From JBBROS01 sp038229135 (GTDB lineage: Bacteria; Pseudomonadota; Alphaproteobacteria; Acetobacterales; Acetobacteraceae), in assembly GCA_038229135.1 (NCBI GenBank), contig JBBROS010000007.1:1-64000 (forward strand): DNA of 64,000 bases. Reading direction: 5' to 3'. The first letter of the stretch is position 1. The number at the start of each line of letters is the position of its first letter. The notes under the pieces are model-generated. The model was not told the DNA's origin and searched no databases. It saw only the letters and a program-made list of their open reading frames with translations. Made by a program: the position numbers and the translations under genes. This document shows positions 25,805 to 33,671 of the stretch, piece by piece.

Positions 25805-27040
25805 ATGTTTACGCATACTGCCAGGGTGAATCTGCTGATCGGGACGGGGCATTTCCTGTCCCATTTCTATCTGCTGATCATCCCGCCCATGTTCGTCGCG
25901 TGGCAGCGCGAGTTCGATGTCAGCTACGCCGAGCTCGGCCTCACCCTGATGCTCATGAGCGGCATCACCGCCGTGCTGCAAACGCCCGTCGGCTTCCTCG
26001 TGGACCGTCATGGCGCCCGCTCCTTCCTGATCGGCGGCACGCTGCTCATGTCGCTCAGCATCTGCGCCATGGGGTTTGCCACCCAGTTCTGGCAGGTGCT
26101 CGCCCTCTCGGCCCTCAGCGGCGTGGGCAACTCCGTCATCCACCCAGCCGACTATGCCATTCTCAGCGGCTCCGTGCCCAAGGAGAAGATGGGCCGCTCC
26201 TTCGCGCTCCATACCTTCACCGGCAACCTCGGGTTCGCGCTCGGCCCGCCGGTCATCGCCATGCTCATGGCGCTCATGGGTTGGCGTGCCGCGCTCGCGC
26301 TCGTGGGCGCCATCGGTGTGCCGGTTGTCGCGACCATCGTGCTGCAGAGCCGCATCCTGGTTGACCAGGTGCGCGCTCCGAAGCACGAGCAGGCCGGTGC
26401 CGTGCTGCTCACGCGGCCCATGCTGCTGTTCTTCAGCTTCTACCTCCTCGGCAGCATGGCCGGCGGCGGCGTGCAGGCCTGGCTGGTCACCGTGCTGCAT
26501 GACGTGAACGGCCTCGAGGTCGCCATCGCCTCGGCAGCACTCACGGGCTACATGATCGGTAACACCTCCGGCGTGCTCGTCGGCGGCTGGCTGGTGGACC
26601 GGGCGACGAGGCTCGGTGCCATCACGGCCGGGCTCATCGTCGCCTCGGCACTGCTCACCCTCATGGTCGCCGTGCTGCCACTCGGCGGCGTGGCCGTGTG
26701 CGCCCTCCTCTTCGTCTCCGGCGTGGCCCTGGGCGCGAGCCGCACCCCACGGGACGTGATGGTGAAGGACGCGGCGCCGCCCGGGCAGATCGGCAAGGTA
26801 TTCGGCTTCGTCAGCGCCGGGCTGCCGCTGGGCAGTGCAATAACGCCCGTGCCGTTCGGCTTCCTGATCGACCATGGGCATCCGGAGCTCGTGCTGGTGC
26901 TCGTCTCCGGTATCCTGCTGATCAGCCTGTTCTGCATGGGCTCGGCCCGCACCGCCGCCCAGACCAGGCTCGCCCCCGCTCTTCCCGCCCCCGCTCTTCC
27001 CGCCCCCGCCCTTCCCGCCCCCGCACTCCCCGCAGAATAG
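25805..27040 (+). CDS. MFS transporter with repetitive Ala-Pro tail
   Basis: 411 residues from ATG 25805. Twelve helices are visible, with NLLIGTGHFLSHFYLLIIPP at the start and the MFS loop motif VDRHGARSF between helices 2 and 3. The N-terminus resembles the fosmidomycin-resistance-like branch of MFS exporters; the substrate is unknown. The last ~20 residues (APALP repeated) come from a 15-bp tandem repeat at 26971-27030 and are probably a disordered cytosolic tail. kamA begins one base after the stop. Confidence 0.9.
   Translation: MFTHTARVNLLIGTGHFLSHFYLLIIPPMFVAWQREFDVSYAELGLTLMLMSGITAVLQTPVGFLVDRHGARSFLIGGTLLMSLSICAMGFATQFWQVLALSALSGVGNSVIHPADYAILSGSVPKEKMGRSFALHTFTGNLGFALGPPVIAMLMALMGWRAALALVGAIGVPVVATIVLQSRILVDQVRAPKHEQAGAVLLTRPMLLFFSFYLLGSMAGGGVQAWLVTVLHDVNGLEVAIASAALTGYMIGNTSGVLVGGWLVDRATRLGAITAGLIVASALLTLMVAVLPLGGVAVCALLFVSGVALGASRTPRDVMVKDAAPPGQIGKVFGFVSAGLPLGSAITPVPFGFLIDHGHPELVLVLVSGILLISLFCMGSARTAAQTRLAPALPAPALPAPALPAPALPAE
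26971..27030 (+). repeat. 15-bp tandem repeat, four copies, in the MFS 3' end
   Basis: Four consecutive 15-base units of the form CGCCCCCGCTCTTCC, two identical and two with one to three changes. Each unit encodes five residues (PAPAL in rotation). The unit length keeps the frame, so copy-number change would only alter tail length. Confidence 0.85.
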
Positions 27041-27041
27041 C

Positions 27042-28067
27042 GTGGCCACGCTCCGCACCGCTGCCGACCTGGTCCGCGCTGGCCTGGTCGACCCGACACA
27101 CGCGCCCGCGCTGGACGCGGTGGGCCAGCGCTACGCCGTGGCCATCACGCCCGCCATGCAGGCGTTGATCGGCGCCGCCACCGACCCGATCGGCCTGCAA
27201 TTCATCCCGGACCCGGCCGAGCTGCACACCGCCCCCCAGGAGCGCACGGACCCGATCGGCGACGACGCCCTCTCCCCGGTCCCCGGCATCGTGCACCGCT
27301 ACCCGGACCGCGTGCTCCTCAAGCCGCTGCTCGTCTGCCCCGTCTATTGCCGCTTCTGCTTCCGCCGCGAACACGTCGGCCCCGGCGGCGGCCTGCTGAC
27401 CGGGGAACAGCTCGAGGCCGCCCTCGCCTACGTCGCTGCCCGCCCTGCCATCCGCGAGGTCATCCTCACCGGCGGTGACCCGCTCATGCTCTCCCCCCGC
27501 CGACTCGCGGACCTGCTGGCCCGCCTCGCCGCCATTCCGCATCTCGAGCTGCTCCGCCTCCACACCCGCGTCCCCGTCGCCGACCCCGCCCGCCTCACCC
27601 CGGCGCTGGCCGAAGCGCTCGCGGTCGAGACCCCGACCTGGCTCGTGGTCCACGCCAACCATGCCAGCGAGTTCACCCCCGATGCCGTCGCCGCCCTCCG
27701 CCGCGTCGGCGCGCACGGCGTGCCCTTGCTCGGCCAATCCGTCCTGCTGCGAGGCGTGAACGACAGCGCCGAGGCCCTCGAGGCCCTGTTCCGCGCCATG
27801 CTCCGCGCCCGCGTGAAGCCCTACTACCTCCACCAGCTCGACCCGGCCCCCGGCACCGCCCGCTTCCACGTGCCCATCGAGGAAGGGCAGCGCCTGGTCG
27901 CCAGCCTTCGCGGTCGGGTCACCGGCCTCGCCTGGCCCACCTACGTGCTCGATATCCCCGGCGGCCACGGCAAGGTGCCGCTCGGGCCGAACTACCTGGA
28001 CCGCGCAACAGTCCGCGACCCTTGGGGCCACGAGCACGCGCTTGCCGGCCCCGCCCCCGGCGAGTAG
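27042..28067 (+). CDS. epmB: Lysine 2,3-aminomutase family radical SAM protein, EpmB-like
   Basis: 341 residues from GTG 27042. The radical SAM cluster motif CPVYCRFCFRRE places three cysteines at 99, 103 and 106 (CxxxCxxC). The short length, close to E. coli EpmB (about 340), and the position 39 bases before efp support a role in EF-P modification: conversion of lysine to (R)-beta-lysine for attachment to EF-P. The PLP lysine lies in the C-terminal part, near the VLDIPGGHGKVPLGPNY segment. No epmA ligase is present in the window. Confidence 0.88.
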   Translation: MATLRTAADLVRAGLVDPTHAPALDAVGQRYAVAITPAMQALIGAATDPIGLQFIPDPAELHTAPQERTDPIGDDALSPVPGIVHRYPDRVLLKPLLVCPVYCRFCFRREHVGPGGGLLTGEQLEAALAYVAARPAIREVILTGGDPLMLSPRRLADLLARLAAIPHLELLRLHTRVPVADPARLTPALAEALAVETPTWLVVHANHASEFTPDAVAALRRVGAHGVPLLGQSVLLRGVNDSAEALEALFRAMLRARVKPYYLHQLDPAPGTARFHVPIEEGQRLVASLRGRVTGLAWPTYVLDIPGGHGKVPLGPNYLDRATVRDPWGHEHALAGPAPGE

Positions 28068-28106
28068 AAGCCGGGCACTCCACACATCAGCCGCCGGACC
28101 CCATCC

Positions 28107-28673
28107 ATGAAGCAGCAGGCCAACCTCATCCGTGCCGGACAGGTGCTCGATCACGACGGCAACCGCTGGACCGTGCTCAAGCAGCAGATCATCACGCCGG
28201 GTAAGGGCGGGGCTTTCATTCAGGTCGAGATGCGCAACCTCAAGACCGGGAACAAGACCAACGAGCGTTGGCGCACCGCCGACACCGTCGAGCGCCTGCA
28301 AACGTCGGAGCAGGACTTCACCTACTCCTACACCGACGGCGACAACATCGTCCTCATGGACCCCGAGACCTTCGAGCAGACCATGATCTTGACCGATCTG
28401 TTCGGCGATCTGCTGCCCTTCCTGCAGGACAACATGACCGTCACCGTCGACATGGTCGAGAACGAGCCGGTCGCCGTGCGCCTGCCCTCCACCGTGGTGC
28501 TCGAAGTCGTCGAGGCGGATCCCGTGGTCAAGGGCCAGACCGCGACCAGCTCCTACAAGCCCGCCAAGCTTTCCAACGGCGTGAAGACCCAGGTCCCGCC
28601 CTTCGTCGAAGCCGGCGAGCGCATCGTCGTCCGCACCGAGGACGGCAGCTACGTGGAGCGGGCGAAGGGCTGA
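28107..28673 (+). CDS. efp: Translation elongation factor P
   Basis: 188 residues from ATG 28107, the standard EF-P length. The modification loop is IITPGKGGAFIQVEMR with lysine 33, so this EF-P is of the lysine-modified type, consistent with the EpmB-like gene just upstream. The three KOW/OB domains are continuous, ending GERIVVRTEDGSYVERAKG. EF-P relieves ribosome stalling at polyproline stretches; several proline-rich proteins are encoded downstream in this window. Confidence 0.97.
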   Translation: MKQQANLIRAGQVLDHDGNRWTVLKQQIITPGKGGAFIQVEMRNLKTGNKTNERWRTADTVERLQTSEQDFTYSYTDGDNIVLMDPETFEQTMILTDLFGDLLPFLQDNMTVTVDMVENEPVAVRLPSTVVLEVVEADPVVKGQTATSSYKPAKLSNGVKTQVPPFVEAGERIVVRTEDGSYVERAKG

Positions 28674-28695
28674 GGGGCGCACGGGGACAAACGCC

Positions 28696-29562
28696 ATGGC
28701 CCTCCGCCTCTCGCCGCACATGACGGTGATGCAGAACGCCGCGCAGAAGGCTGCAAAGCGCCTCCTGCGAGACTTCAACGAGGTCGAGCAGCTGCAGGTC
28801 AGCATCAAGGGGCCCGGCGACTTCGTAAGCCAAGCGGACCTCCGCGCGGAGAGCACCATCCGCGAGGAGCTCGGCAAGGCCCGCCCCGGCTACGCCTTCC
28901 TCATGGAGGAGAGCGGCCGCTCCGGCAGCGAGGCCTGGGCCTGGCGCTGGGTCGTGGACCCGCTGGACGGCACCACGAACTTCCTGCACGGCGTGCCGCA
29001 CTGGTGCATCTCGATTGCCCTCGAGCGCCGTCTCGAGAACGGGGCGGCCGAAGTCACCGCCGCCATGATCTACAACCCGGTGCACGACGAGATGTTCTGG
29101 GCCGAGCGCGGCGGCGGCGCCTTCCTCAACGAGCGGCGCCTCCGCGTCTCTGCCAGGCGCGAGATCAAGGACGCGCTGTTCGCAACCGGCATCCCGTTCG
29201 CCGCCGTCGCTCCCCAGCGCCGCCTCGCCTTCGCCCGGACCCTCGGCGTGCTCATGCCGCAGGTTGCCGGCATCCGCCGCTTCGGGGCCGCCGCACTGGA
29301 CCTCGCCTGGACCGCCGCCGGGCGCTACGACGGCTACTGGGAGCTGGGCCTGAAGCCGTGGGACATGGCGGCCGGCATCCTGATCGTGCGCGAGGCCGGC
29401 GGCTTCGTAACGGACGCAGCCGGGGGGGAGAGCGTGATGAGCGAGGGCTCGAACGATGTGGTGGCCGCCAACCCGCACCTCCACAAGCACCTCCTGAACG
29501 TCGTGGCCGAAGGCGTTCAGGCCGCCGAAGGGCGCGCCACGGCCCCGAGCCCGGCCGCCTGA
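28696..29562 (+). CDS. Inositol monophosphatase family protein (SuhB-like)
   Basis: 288 residues from ATG 28696, preceded by GGGGA eight bases upstream; ATG 28720 is another possibility. Family motifs are present in order: DFVSQADLRAE, the metal-binding WVVDPLDGTTNFLHG and the second motif WELGLKPWDMAAG. The enzyme would dephosphorylate inositol phosphate or a related sugar phosphate; SuhB homologues also affect RNA processing in other bacteria. It lies 22 bases after efp and probably shares its transcript. Confidence 0.92.
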   Translation: MALRLSPHMTVMQNAAQKAAKRLLRDFNEVEQLQVSIKGPGDFVSQADLRAESTIREELGKARPGYAFLMEESGRSGSEAWAWRWVVDPLDGTTNFLHGVPHWCISIALERRLENGAAEVTAAMIYNPVHDEMFWAERGGGAFLNERRLRVSARREIKDALFATGIPFAAVAPQRRLAFARTLGVLMPQVAGIRRFGAAALDLAWTAAGRYDGYWELGLKPWDMAAGILIVREAGGFVTDAAGGESVMSEGSNDVVAANPHLHKHLLNVVAEGVQAAEGRATAPSPAA

Positions 29563-29574
29563 CATGCGCGCTGA

Positions 29575-29609
29575 CCTCTCCCACTCCAACTGGGAGAGGG
29601 CCGGGATGA
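29575..29609. repeat. Palindromic repeat (copy C) supplying the RBS and start codon of an OmpA gene
   Basis: CCTCTCCCA (29575-29583) pairs with TGGGAGAGG (29591-29599) in a 9-bp stem with a 7-base loop, followed by GCCGGGATGAGGG. The last segment corresponds to the GGGGTGAGGG tail of other copies. The ATG at 29606-29608 and the GGAG at 29593-29596 both lie within the element. Confidence 0.75.
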
Positions 29610-30415
29610 GGGCCGCACTGCTCGCGGCCGCCCTTACGCTGTCAACCCCGTCGGCCCATGCGCAGGTCACGGTCAACCCCGGCGCGCTGGAGCTGCTTCC
29701 CTCCCAGCCCGCCCCACGCACGCGCCCGAAGCCCGAGCCGAAGCCTGCCACCCAGCCCCAGGCGCGCACGCCGGCCCAGCAAAGGCCGGTCCAAGGCACC
29801 AACTCCGGCACCAACGGCGGCACCAACGGCGGCACTGCCGCGCCACAGCCGGCCCCGGCCCCCAGCACGCAAGCGTCCCCCAAGCCCGCCCTCCCCGCCG
29901 TGCCCCCGGCCATCGCCGCCCTGCCGCCGCCCAGCCCGGTGCCGCCGCCCCGCCCCATGCCACCCCCGGTGCTTGCCGTCGCCGCCGACGCGCCGGGCAC
30001 CGCCGCCCCCATTCCGGGCGGCCTCCGCGTGACGTTCGGGCCGGATCGCCAGGACCTCAACCCCACCACCGAAGCGGCCCTCCGCGCCTTCGCCCGACCG
30101 CTCCGCGACAAGCCGGACGCCACCATCAACGTCTACGCCTACGCCCCCGGCAGCGCGGAGGACCCGAGCACCGCCCGCCGCCTCTCGCTGGCCCGTGCGC
30201 TGGCCGCCCGCGCCGTCCTCATCACCGAGGGCATCGCCTCCACCCGCATCTACCCCCGTGCCCTCGGCGCCGCGGATGTGGAGGGCGACCGCAACCGCGT
30301 GGACGTCGTCACCGGCATCCCGGCCGCCCCCGTCGCGCCAGCCGTCGCGCCAGCCGTCGCGCCAGCCGTCCCGCCAGCCGTCGCCCCGCCCTCCGCCGCC
30401 AGGGCCGCGAAGTGA
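29606..30415 (+). CDS. OmpA family protein with proline-rich linker
   Basis: 269 residues. ATG 29606 is chosen because it directly opens a signal peptide (MRAALLAAALTLSTPSAHAQ) and has GGAG nine bases upstream; an in-frame ATG at 29564 would translate repeat DNA ahead of it. A Pro/Ala/Gly-rich linker (residues ~35-130, with GTNGGTNGG) leads to an OmpA-type domain around residues 145-235, GLRVTFGPDRQDLNPTTEAA. The tail is a 12-bp repeat encoding Ala-Val-Ala-Pro. It overlaps the MotA/TolQ-like gene as GTGA, indicating a joint envelope function. Confidence 0.85.
   Translation: MRAALLAAALTLSTPSAHAQVTVNPGALELLPSQPAPRTRPKPEPKPATQPQARTPAQQRPVQGTNSGTNGGTNGGTAAPQPAPAPSTQASPKPALPAVPPAIAALPPPSPVPPPRPMPPPVLAVAADAPGTAAPIPGGLRVTFGPDRQDLNPTTEAALRAFARPLRDKPDATINVYAYAPGSAEDPSTARRLSLARALAARAVLITEGIASTRIYPRALGAADVEGDRNRVDVVTGIPAAPVAPAVAPAVAPAVPPAVAPPSAARAAK
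30330..30388 (+). repeat. 12-bp tandem repeat encoding (Ala-Val-Ala-Pro)n
   Basis: Roughly five units of the form GCCGTCGCGCCA with minor changes lie at the 3' end of the OmpA gene. They encode a low-complexity tail. Confidence 0.8.
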
Positions 30416-31563
30416 CCCGGCCCAACACCTACCTCGTCCGCATGCTCGGCTTCCTCGCAGCCGTGCTCGTCGTCGCCCTCCTGCTCAACGACGCCCTCAT
30501 CACCGCCTTCAGCTCCAACCCGCTGCTCAACACCTTCATCCTCCTCGCCCTGCTCGTCGGCATCGCCTGGAACCTGCAGCAGGTCACCCGTCTCCAGCCC
30601 GAGGTGCACTGGCTCGAGACGTTCCAGAAGGCCCGGACGCAGCTCGCAGCGCTGCCCCCGCCCCGACTGCTCGCCCCCATGGCCAGCATGCTCGCCTCCC
30701 GCCAGGCCAAGGGCCGCGACGGGCAGGACCGCTTCACCCTCTCCGCGCCGGCCATGCGGAGCCTGCTCGACAGCCTGGCCAGCCGCCTCGACGAGAGCCG
30801 CGAGCTGTCGCGCTACATGACGGGGCTACTCATCTTCCTCGGCCTGCTCGGCACCTTCTGGGGCCTGCTGCTCACCGTCAGCTCGGTGGCCGACGTCATC
30901 GGCAGCATGTCCGTGGGCTCGGGCGATCTCAACGCCCTGTTCGAGCAGCTCAAATCGGGCCTCGGCCGCCCCCTCAAGGGCATGGGCACCGCCTTCAGCT
31001 CGTCCATGTTCGGCCTCGCCGGCGCCCTCGTGCTCGGCTTTCTCGACCTCACGGCCGGGCAGGCGCAGAACCGGTTCTTCAACGAGCTCGAGGAGTGGCT
31101 CGCCGGCCTCACCCGGCTCAGCTCGGGCGTGTTGGGGGGCGACGCAGATGCCTCCGTCCCCGTCTATGTCCAGGCGCTGCTCGAGCAGACGGCCGAGAAC
31201 ATGGAGAACCTTCAATCCATCCTGGTGCGCGGCGAGGACGGGCGGCAGCAGGCCAACGCCGCCATCCTGGCACTGACGGAACGGATCGCGACGTTGTCGG
31301 ACACCATGCGCACGAACCAGCAGTTCATGCTCCGCATTGCCGAAAGCCAGGCGCAGCTCGCCCCGGCGCTCGCCCGCCTCGGCGAACCCCGGCCCGAGGG
31401 CGACGAGGCGTCTCGCGCCCATCTGCGCAACATCGAGCTCTACCTGCAACGTCTGATCACCGACACCGAACAGGGCCGCGTGAAGTCCACGCAGGAGCTG
31501 CGCAACGACATCAGGGTGCTGACCCGCACGATCGCCGCCCTCGCGGGCGGGCCGCAGGCCTGA
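30412..31563 (+). CDS. MotA/TolQ/ExbB-like proton channel protein
   Basis: 383 residues from GTG 30412 in a GTGA overlap with the OmpA gene. Two hydrophobic helices near residues 10-28 and 36-55 precede a cytosolic segment. Two more follow: MTGLLIFLGLLGTFWGLLLT and the pair around GMGTAFSSSMFGLAGALVLG, the hallmarks of the MotA/TolQ/ExbB channel. The last ~150 residues are polar and probably coiled coil. With the MotB/OmpA-like product of the next gene it should form an ion-driven inner-membrane complex. No flagellar, Tol or TonB genes are adjacent, so it is not a standard motor. Confidence 0.87.
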   Translation: MTRPNTYLVRMLGFLAAVLVVALLLNDALITAFSSNPLLNTFILLALLVGIAWNLQQVTRLQPEVHWLETFQKARTQLAALPPPRLLAPMASMLASRQAKGRDGQDRFTLSAPAMRSLLDSLASRLDESRELSRYMTGLLIFLGLLGTFWGLLLTVSSVADVIGSMSVGSGDLNALFEQLKSGLGRPLKGMGTAFSSSMFGLAGALVLGFLDLTAGQAQNRFFNELEEWLAGLTRLSSGVLGGDADASVPVYVQALLEQTAENMENLQSILVRGEDGRQQANAAILALTERIATLSDTMRTNQQFMLRIAESQAQLAPALARLGEPRPEGDEASRAHLRNIELYLQRLITDTEQGRVKSTQELRNDIRVLTRTIAALAGGPQA

Positions 31564-31564
31564 A

Positions 31565-32959
31565 ATGGCCCGCCGCCGCAGGGACACGGGCGACGCACTG
31601 AACCCGTGGCCCGGCTACGTGGACGCGCTGTCCACGCTGCTTATGGTCATCATCTTCGTGCTGCTCGTGTTCGTGCTGGCCCAGGCCTTTCTCTCGGTGG
31701 CGCTCACGGGCCGCGACCGCGCGCTCGATCGGCTGAACCGCCAGGTGGCGGAGTTGACGGACATGCTGAACCTCGAGCGCGGCCGCGGCACGGAGCTGCA
31801 GGCGTCCCAGGCCACCCTCGGCCGCGACCTGCAAACCGCGCTCGGCGCCCGCGAGCAGCTCGCCCGCGACCTGGCCACCGCCCGCGACGACCAGGCGCGG
31901 GCCCTGGCCGACCGCGACGGCCTCCGCACCGAGCGCGACCGCCTCGCCGCCCGCCTGGCCGACGCCACGCTCCAGGCGCAGTCGGCGGCCGTCCGCAACG
32001 AGCAGCTGCAGGCCCGCGTGGCCGAAACGGCCGGCCGCACGGACCAGGCCGGGCAGGAGGCGGCGACCCTGGCCGCAAGCCTCGCCGACATGCGCCGCCA
32101 ACTCGCCGCCGCCCGGGCCGAGCTGGAGCGCACCGTCCGCGCCGACCGCGCCACCATCGAGGCGCGTCAGTCCGACATCGCCCGGCTGGCGGACGAGGTC
32201 CGTGCCCTCTCGGCCCTGCGGGACGATCTCGAGCGGCAGGCCCGTGAAGCCTCCGCCCGGGCCGGGACCGAGCAGCAGCAGCGCCAAGCCGCCACCAGCC
32301 AGCTGGCCGAGGAGCAACGCCTTGCCGCCAGCACGCGCGCCCAGCTGGCCCTCGTCAGCCAGCAGATGGAGCAGCTTCGCGCCCAGCTCGCCCTGGTCAG
32401 CCGCGCGCTCGACCTCGCCGAGCTGGGCGGCCGCGACAAGGATGCGCAGATCGCCAACCTCGGGGCCCGGCTCAACACCGCGCTCGCCTCCAAGGTCGAA
32501 GAGCTGCAGCGCTACCGCAGCGAGTTCTTCGGCCGCCTGCGGGAAGTGCTCGCCAACCGCCCCGGCGTGCAGGTCGTGGGCGACCGGTTCGTCTTTCAGT
32601 CCGAAGTGCTTTTCCCTGCCGGCAGCGCGGACCTCACGGCAGCCGGGCAGGAGCAGATGCGGGCACTCGCCACCACGCTCAAGGCGATTGCGGCCGACAT
32701 CCCGCGGGACATCGAGTGGATCATGCGCGTCGATGGCCATGCCGACCGCCAGCCCCTCGGCCGCGGCGCGTTCGCCTCCAATTGGGAGCTTTCGGCCCAA
32801 CGCGCCATCAACGTGGTCAAGCTCCTCGCCGACGAGGGCGTGCCCGCCAATCGGCTGGCCGCGACGGGCTTCGGCGAGTTCCAGCCACTCGACGGCGCCG
32901 AAGGCCCAGCCTCCTACGCGCGCAACCGCCGCATCGAGCTGCGCCTGACAGACCGGTGA
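31565..32959 (+). CDS. MotB/OmpA-like peptidoglycan-binding protein with long coiled coil
   Basis: 464 residues from ATG 31565, one base after the channel gene. One N-terminal helix, GYVDALSTLLMVIIFVLLVF, carries Asp20 at the place where MotB has its proton-carrying aspartate. Residues ~55-300 are a long Arg/Glu/Ala-rich coiled coil. The C-terminal OmpA domain includes VLFPAGSADLTAAGQEQM, VDGHADRQPLG and NRRIELRL. It would span the periplasm and hold peptidoglycan while pairing with the MotA/TolQ-like protein. Confidence 0.88.
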   Translation: MARRRRDTGDALNPWPGYVDALSTLLMVIIFVLLVFVLAQAFLSVALTGRDRALDRLNRQVAELTDMLNLERGRGTELQASQATLGRDLQTALGAREQLARDLATARDDQARALADRDGLRTERDRLAARLADATLQAQSAAVRNEQLQARVAETAGRTDQAGQEAATLAASLADMRRQLAAARAELERTVRADRATIEARQSDIARLADEVRALSALRDDLERQAREASARAGTEQQQRQAATSQLAEEQRLAASTRAQLALVSQQMEQLRAQLALVSRALDLAELGGRDKDAQIANLGARLNTALASKVEELQRYRSEFFGRLREVLANRPGVQVVGDRFVFQSEVLFPAGSADLTAAGQEQMRALATTLKAIAADIPRDIEWIMRVDGHADRQPLGRGAFASNWELSAQRAINVVKLLADEGVPANRLAATGFGEFQPLDGAEGPASYARNRRIELRLTDR

Positions 32960-33058
32960 GCCGGCCCGGAAGAGGCAAAGAACGAATCCCGGGTTGTTGC
33001 GTTCATGCTGCCGACGTCCGTGGTTGGGCGGCGCCGGAGCGTCCTGTATAGAGCCCCC

Positions 33059-33670
33059 ATGACCCGCATAGCAGCCATACTCCTCGTCCTCCTCGCGGCC
33101 GCCTCGGCCATGGCCCCTCACGCGCAGGCGCAGGGCGGCTCCGGCGTGCCGAACATCAACCCCGGGCTCGGCACGGCCAAGCAGGCCCCCCGCCAGGTCG
33201 CGCCTCCCGCGCTGCCCGGCTCGCGCGCGGAGCCGACGGCCGTCGCACCCCGCGAGAAATCCTCGCTCGAGCTGCCGCCCAACGAGGCGCTGTTCGACTC
33301 CGTCAACCGTGGCGACCTGCCCGGTGCCAAGGAGGCCGTGAGCCGCGGGGCGGACCTGGAATCCCGCAACGTGCTCGGTCTCACGCCCGTGGAACTCGCG
33401 GTCGACCTCGGGCGGAACCAGATCTCGTTCTACCTGCTGAGCCTCCGCGGCGCCGCCGCAGGCAGCACGGTTTCGGGCGAGCCGCCCGCGGCCAGGCCCC
33501 CCACCCGCGCCGAGCGCCTGGCCGCGGACCGTGCCACCCGCGCGGCGTCCCGCGACCGCGGCCCCATTGCCGAGCCGCTCGCCCCAGCTCCGCTCGCCCC
33601 GCGCCTGTTCGTAGGTGGCGGCGCACCCATCCCGCAGATCGGCTTCCTCGGTTTCGAGCCGCCCCGCTGA
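33059..33670 (+). CDS. Secreted protein with ankyrin-like repeat region
   Basis: 203 residues from ATG 33059, which opens a clear signal peptide (MTRIAAILLVLLAAASAMAP, cleavage near HAQAQ). The middle looks like one to two ankyrin repeats: NEALFDSVNRGDLPGAKEAV and LESRNVLGLTPVELAVDLGR. Flanks are Pro/Ala-rich. It lies 99 bases after the MotB-like gene and two bases before the ABC gene, so it is probably part of the same envelope operon. Function is unknown. Confidence 0.75.
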   Translation: MTRIAAILLVLLAAASAMAPHAQAQGGSGVPNINPGLGTAKQAPRQVAPPALPGSRAEPTAVAPREKSSLELPPNEALFDSVNRGDLPGAKEAVSRGADLESRNVLGLTPVELAVDLGRNQISFYLLSLRGAAAGSTVSGEPPAARPPTRAERLAADRATRAASRDRGPIAEPLAPAPLAPRLFVGGGAPIPQIGFLGFEPPR

Positions 33671-33671
33671 C

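Noticed and set aside
30412..32959. Zorya anti-phage system suggested by the ZorA/ZorB-like pair.
   Set aside because: No ZorC, ZorD or ZorE genes are present; the neighbours are envelope proteins.
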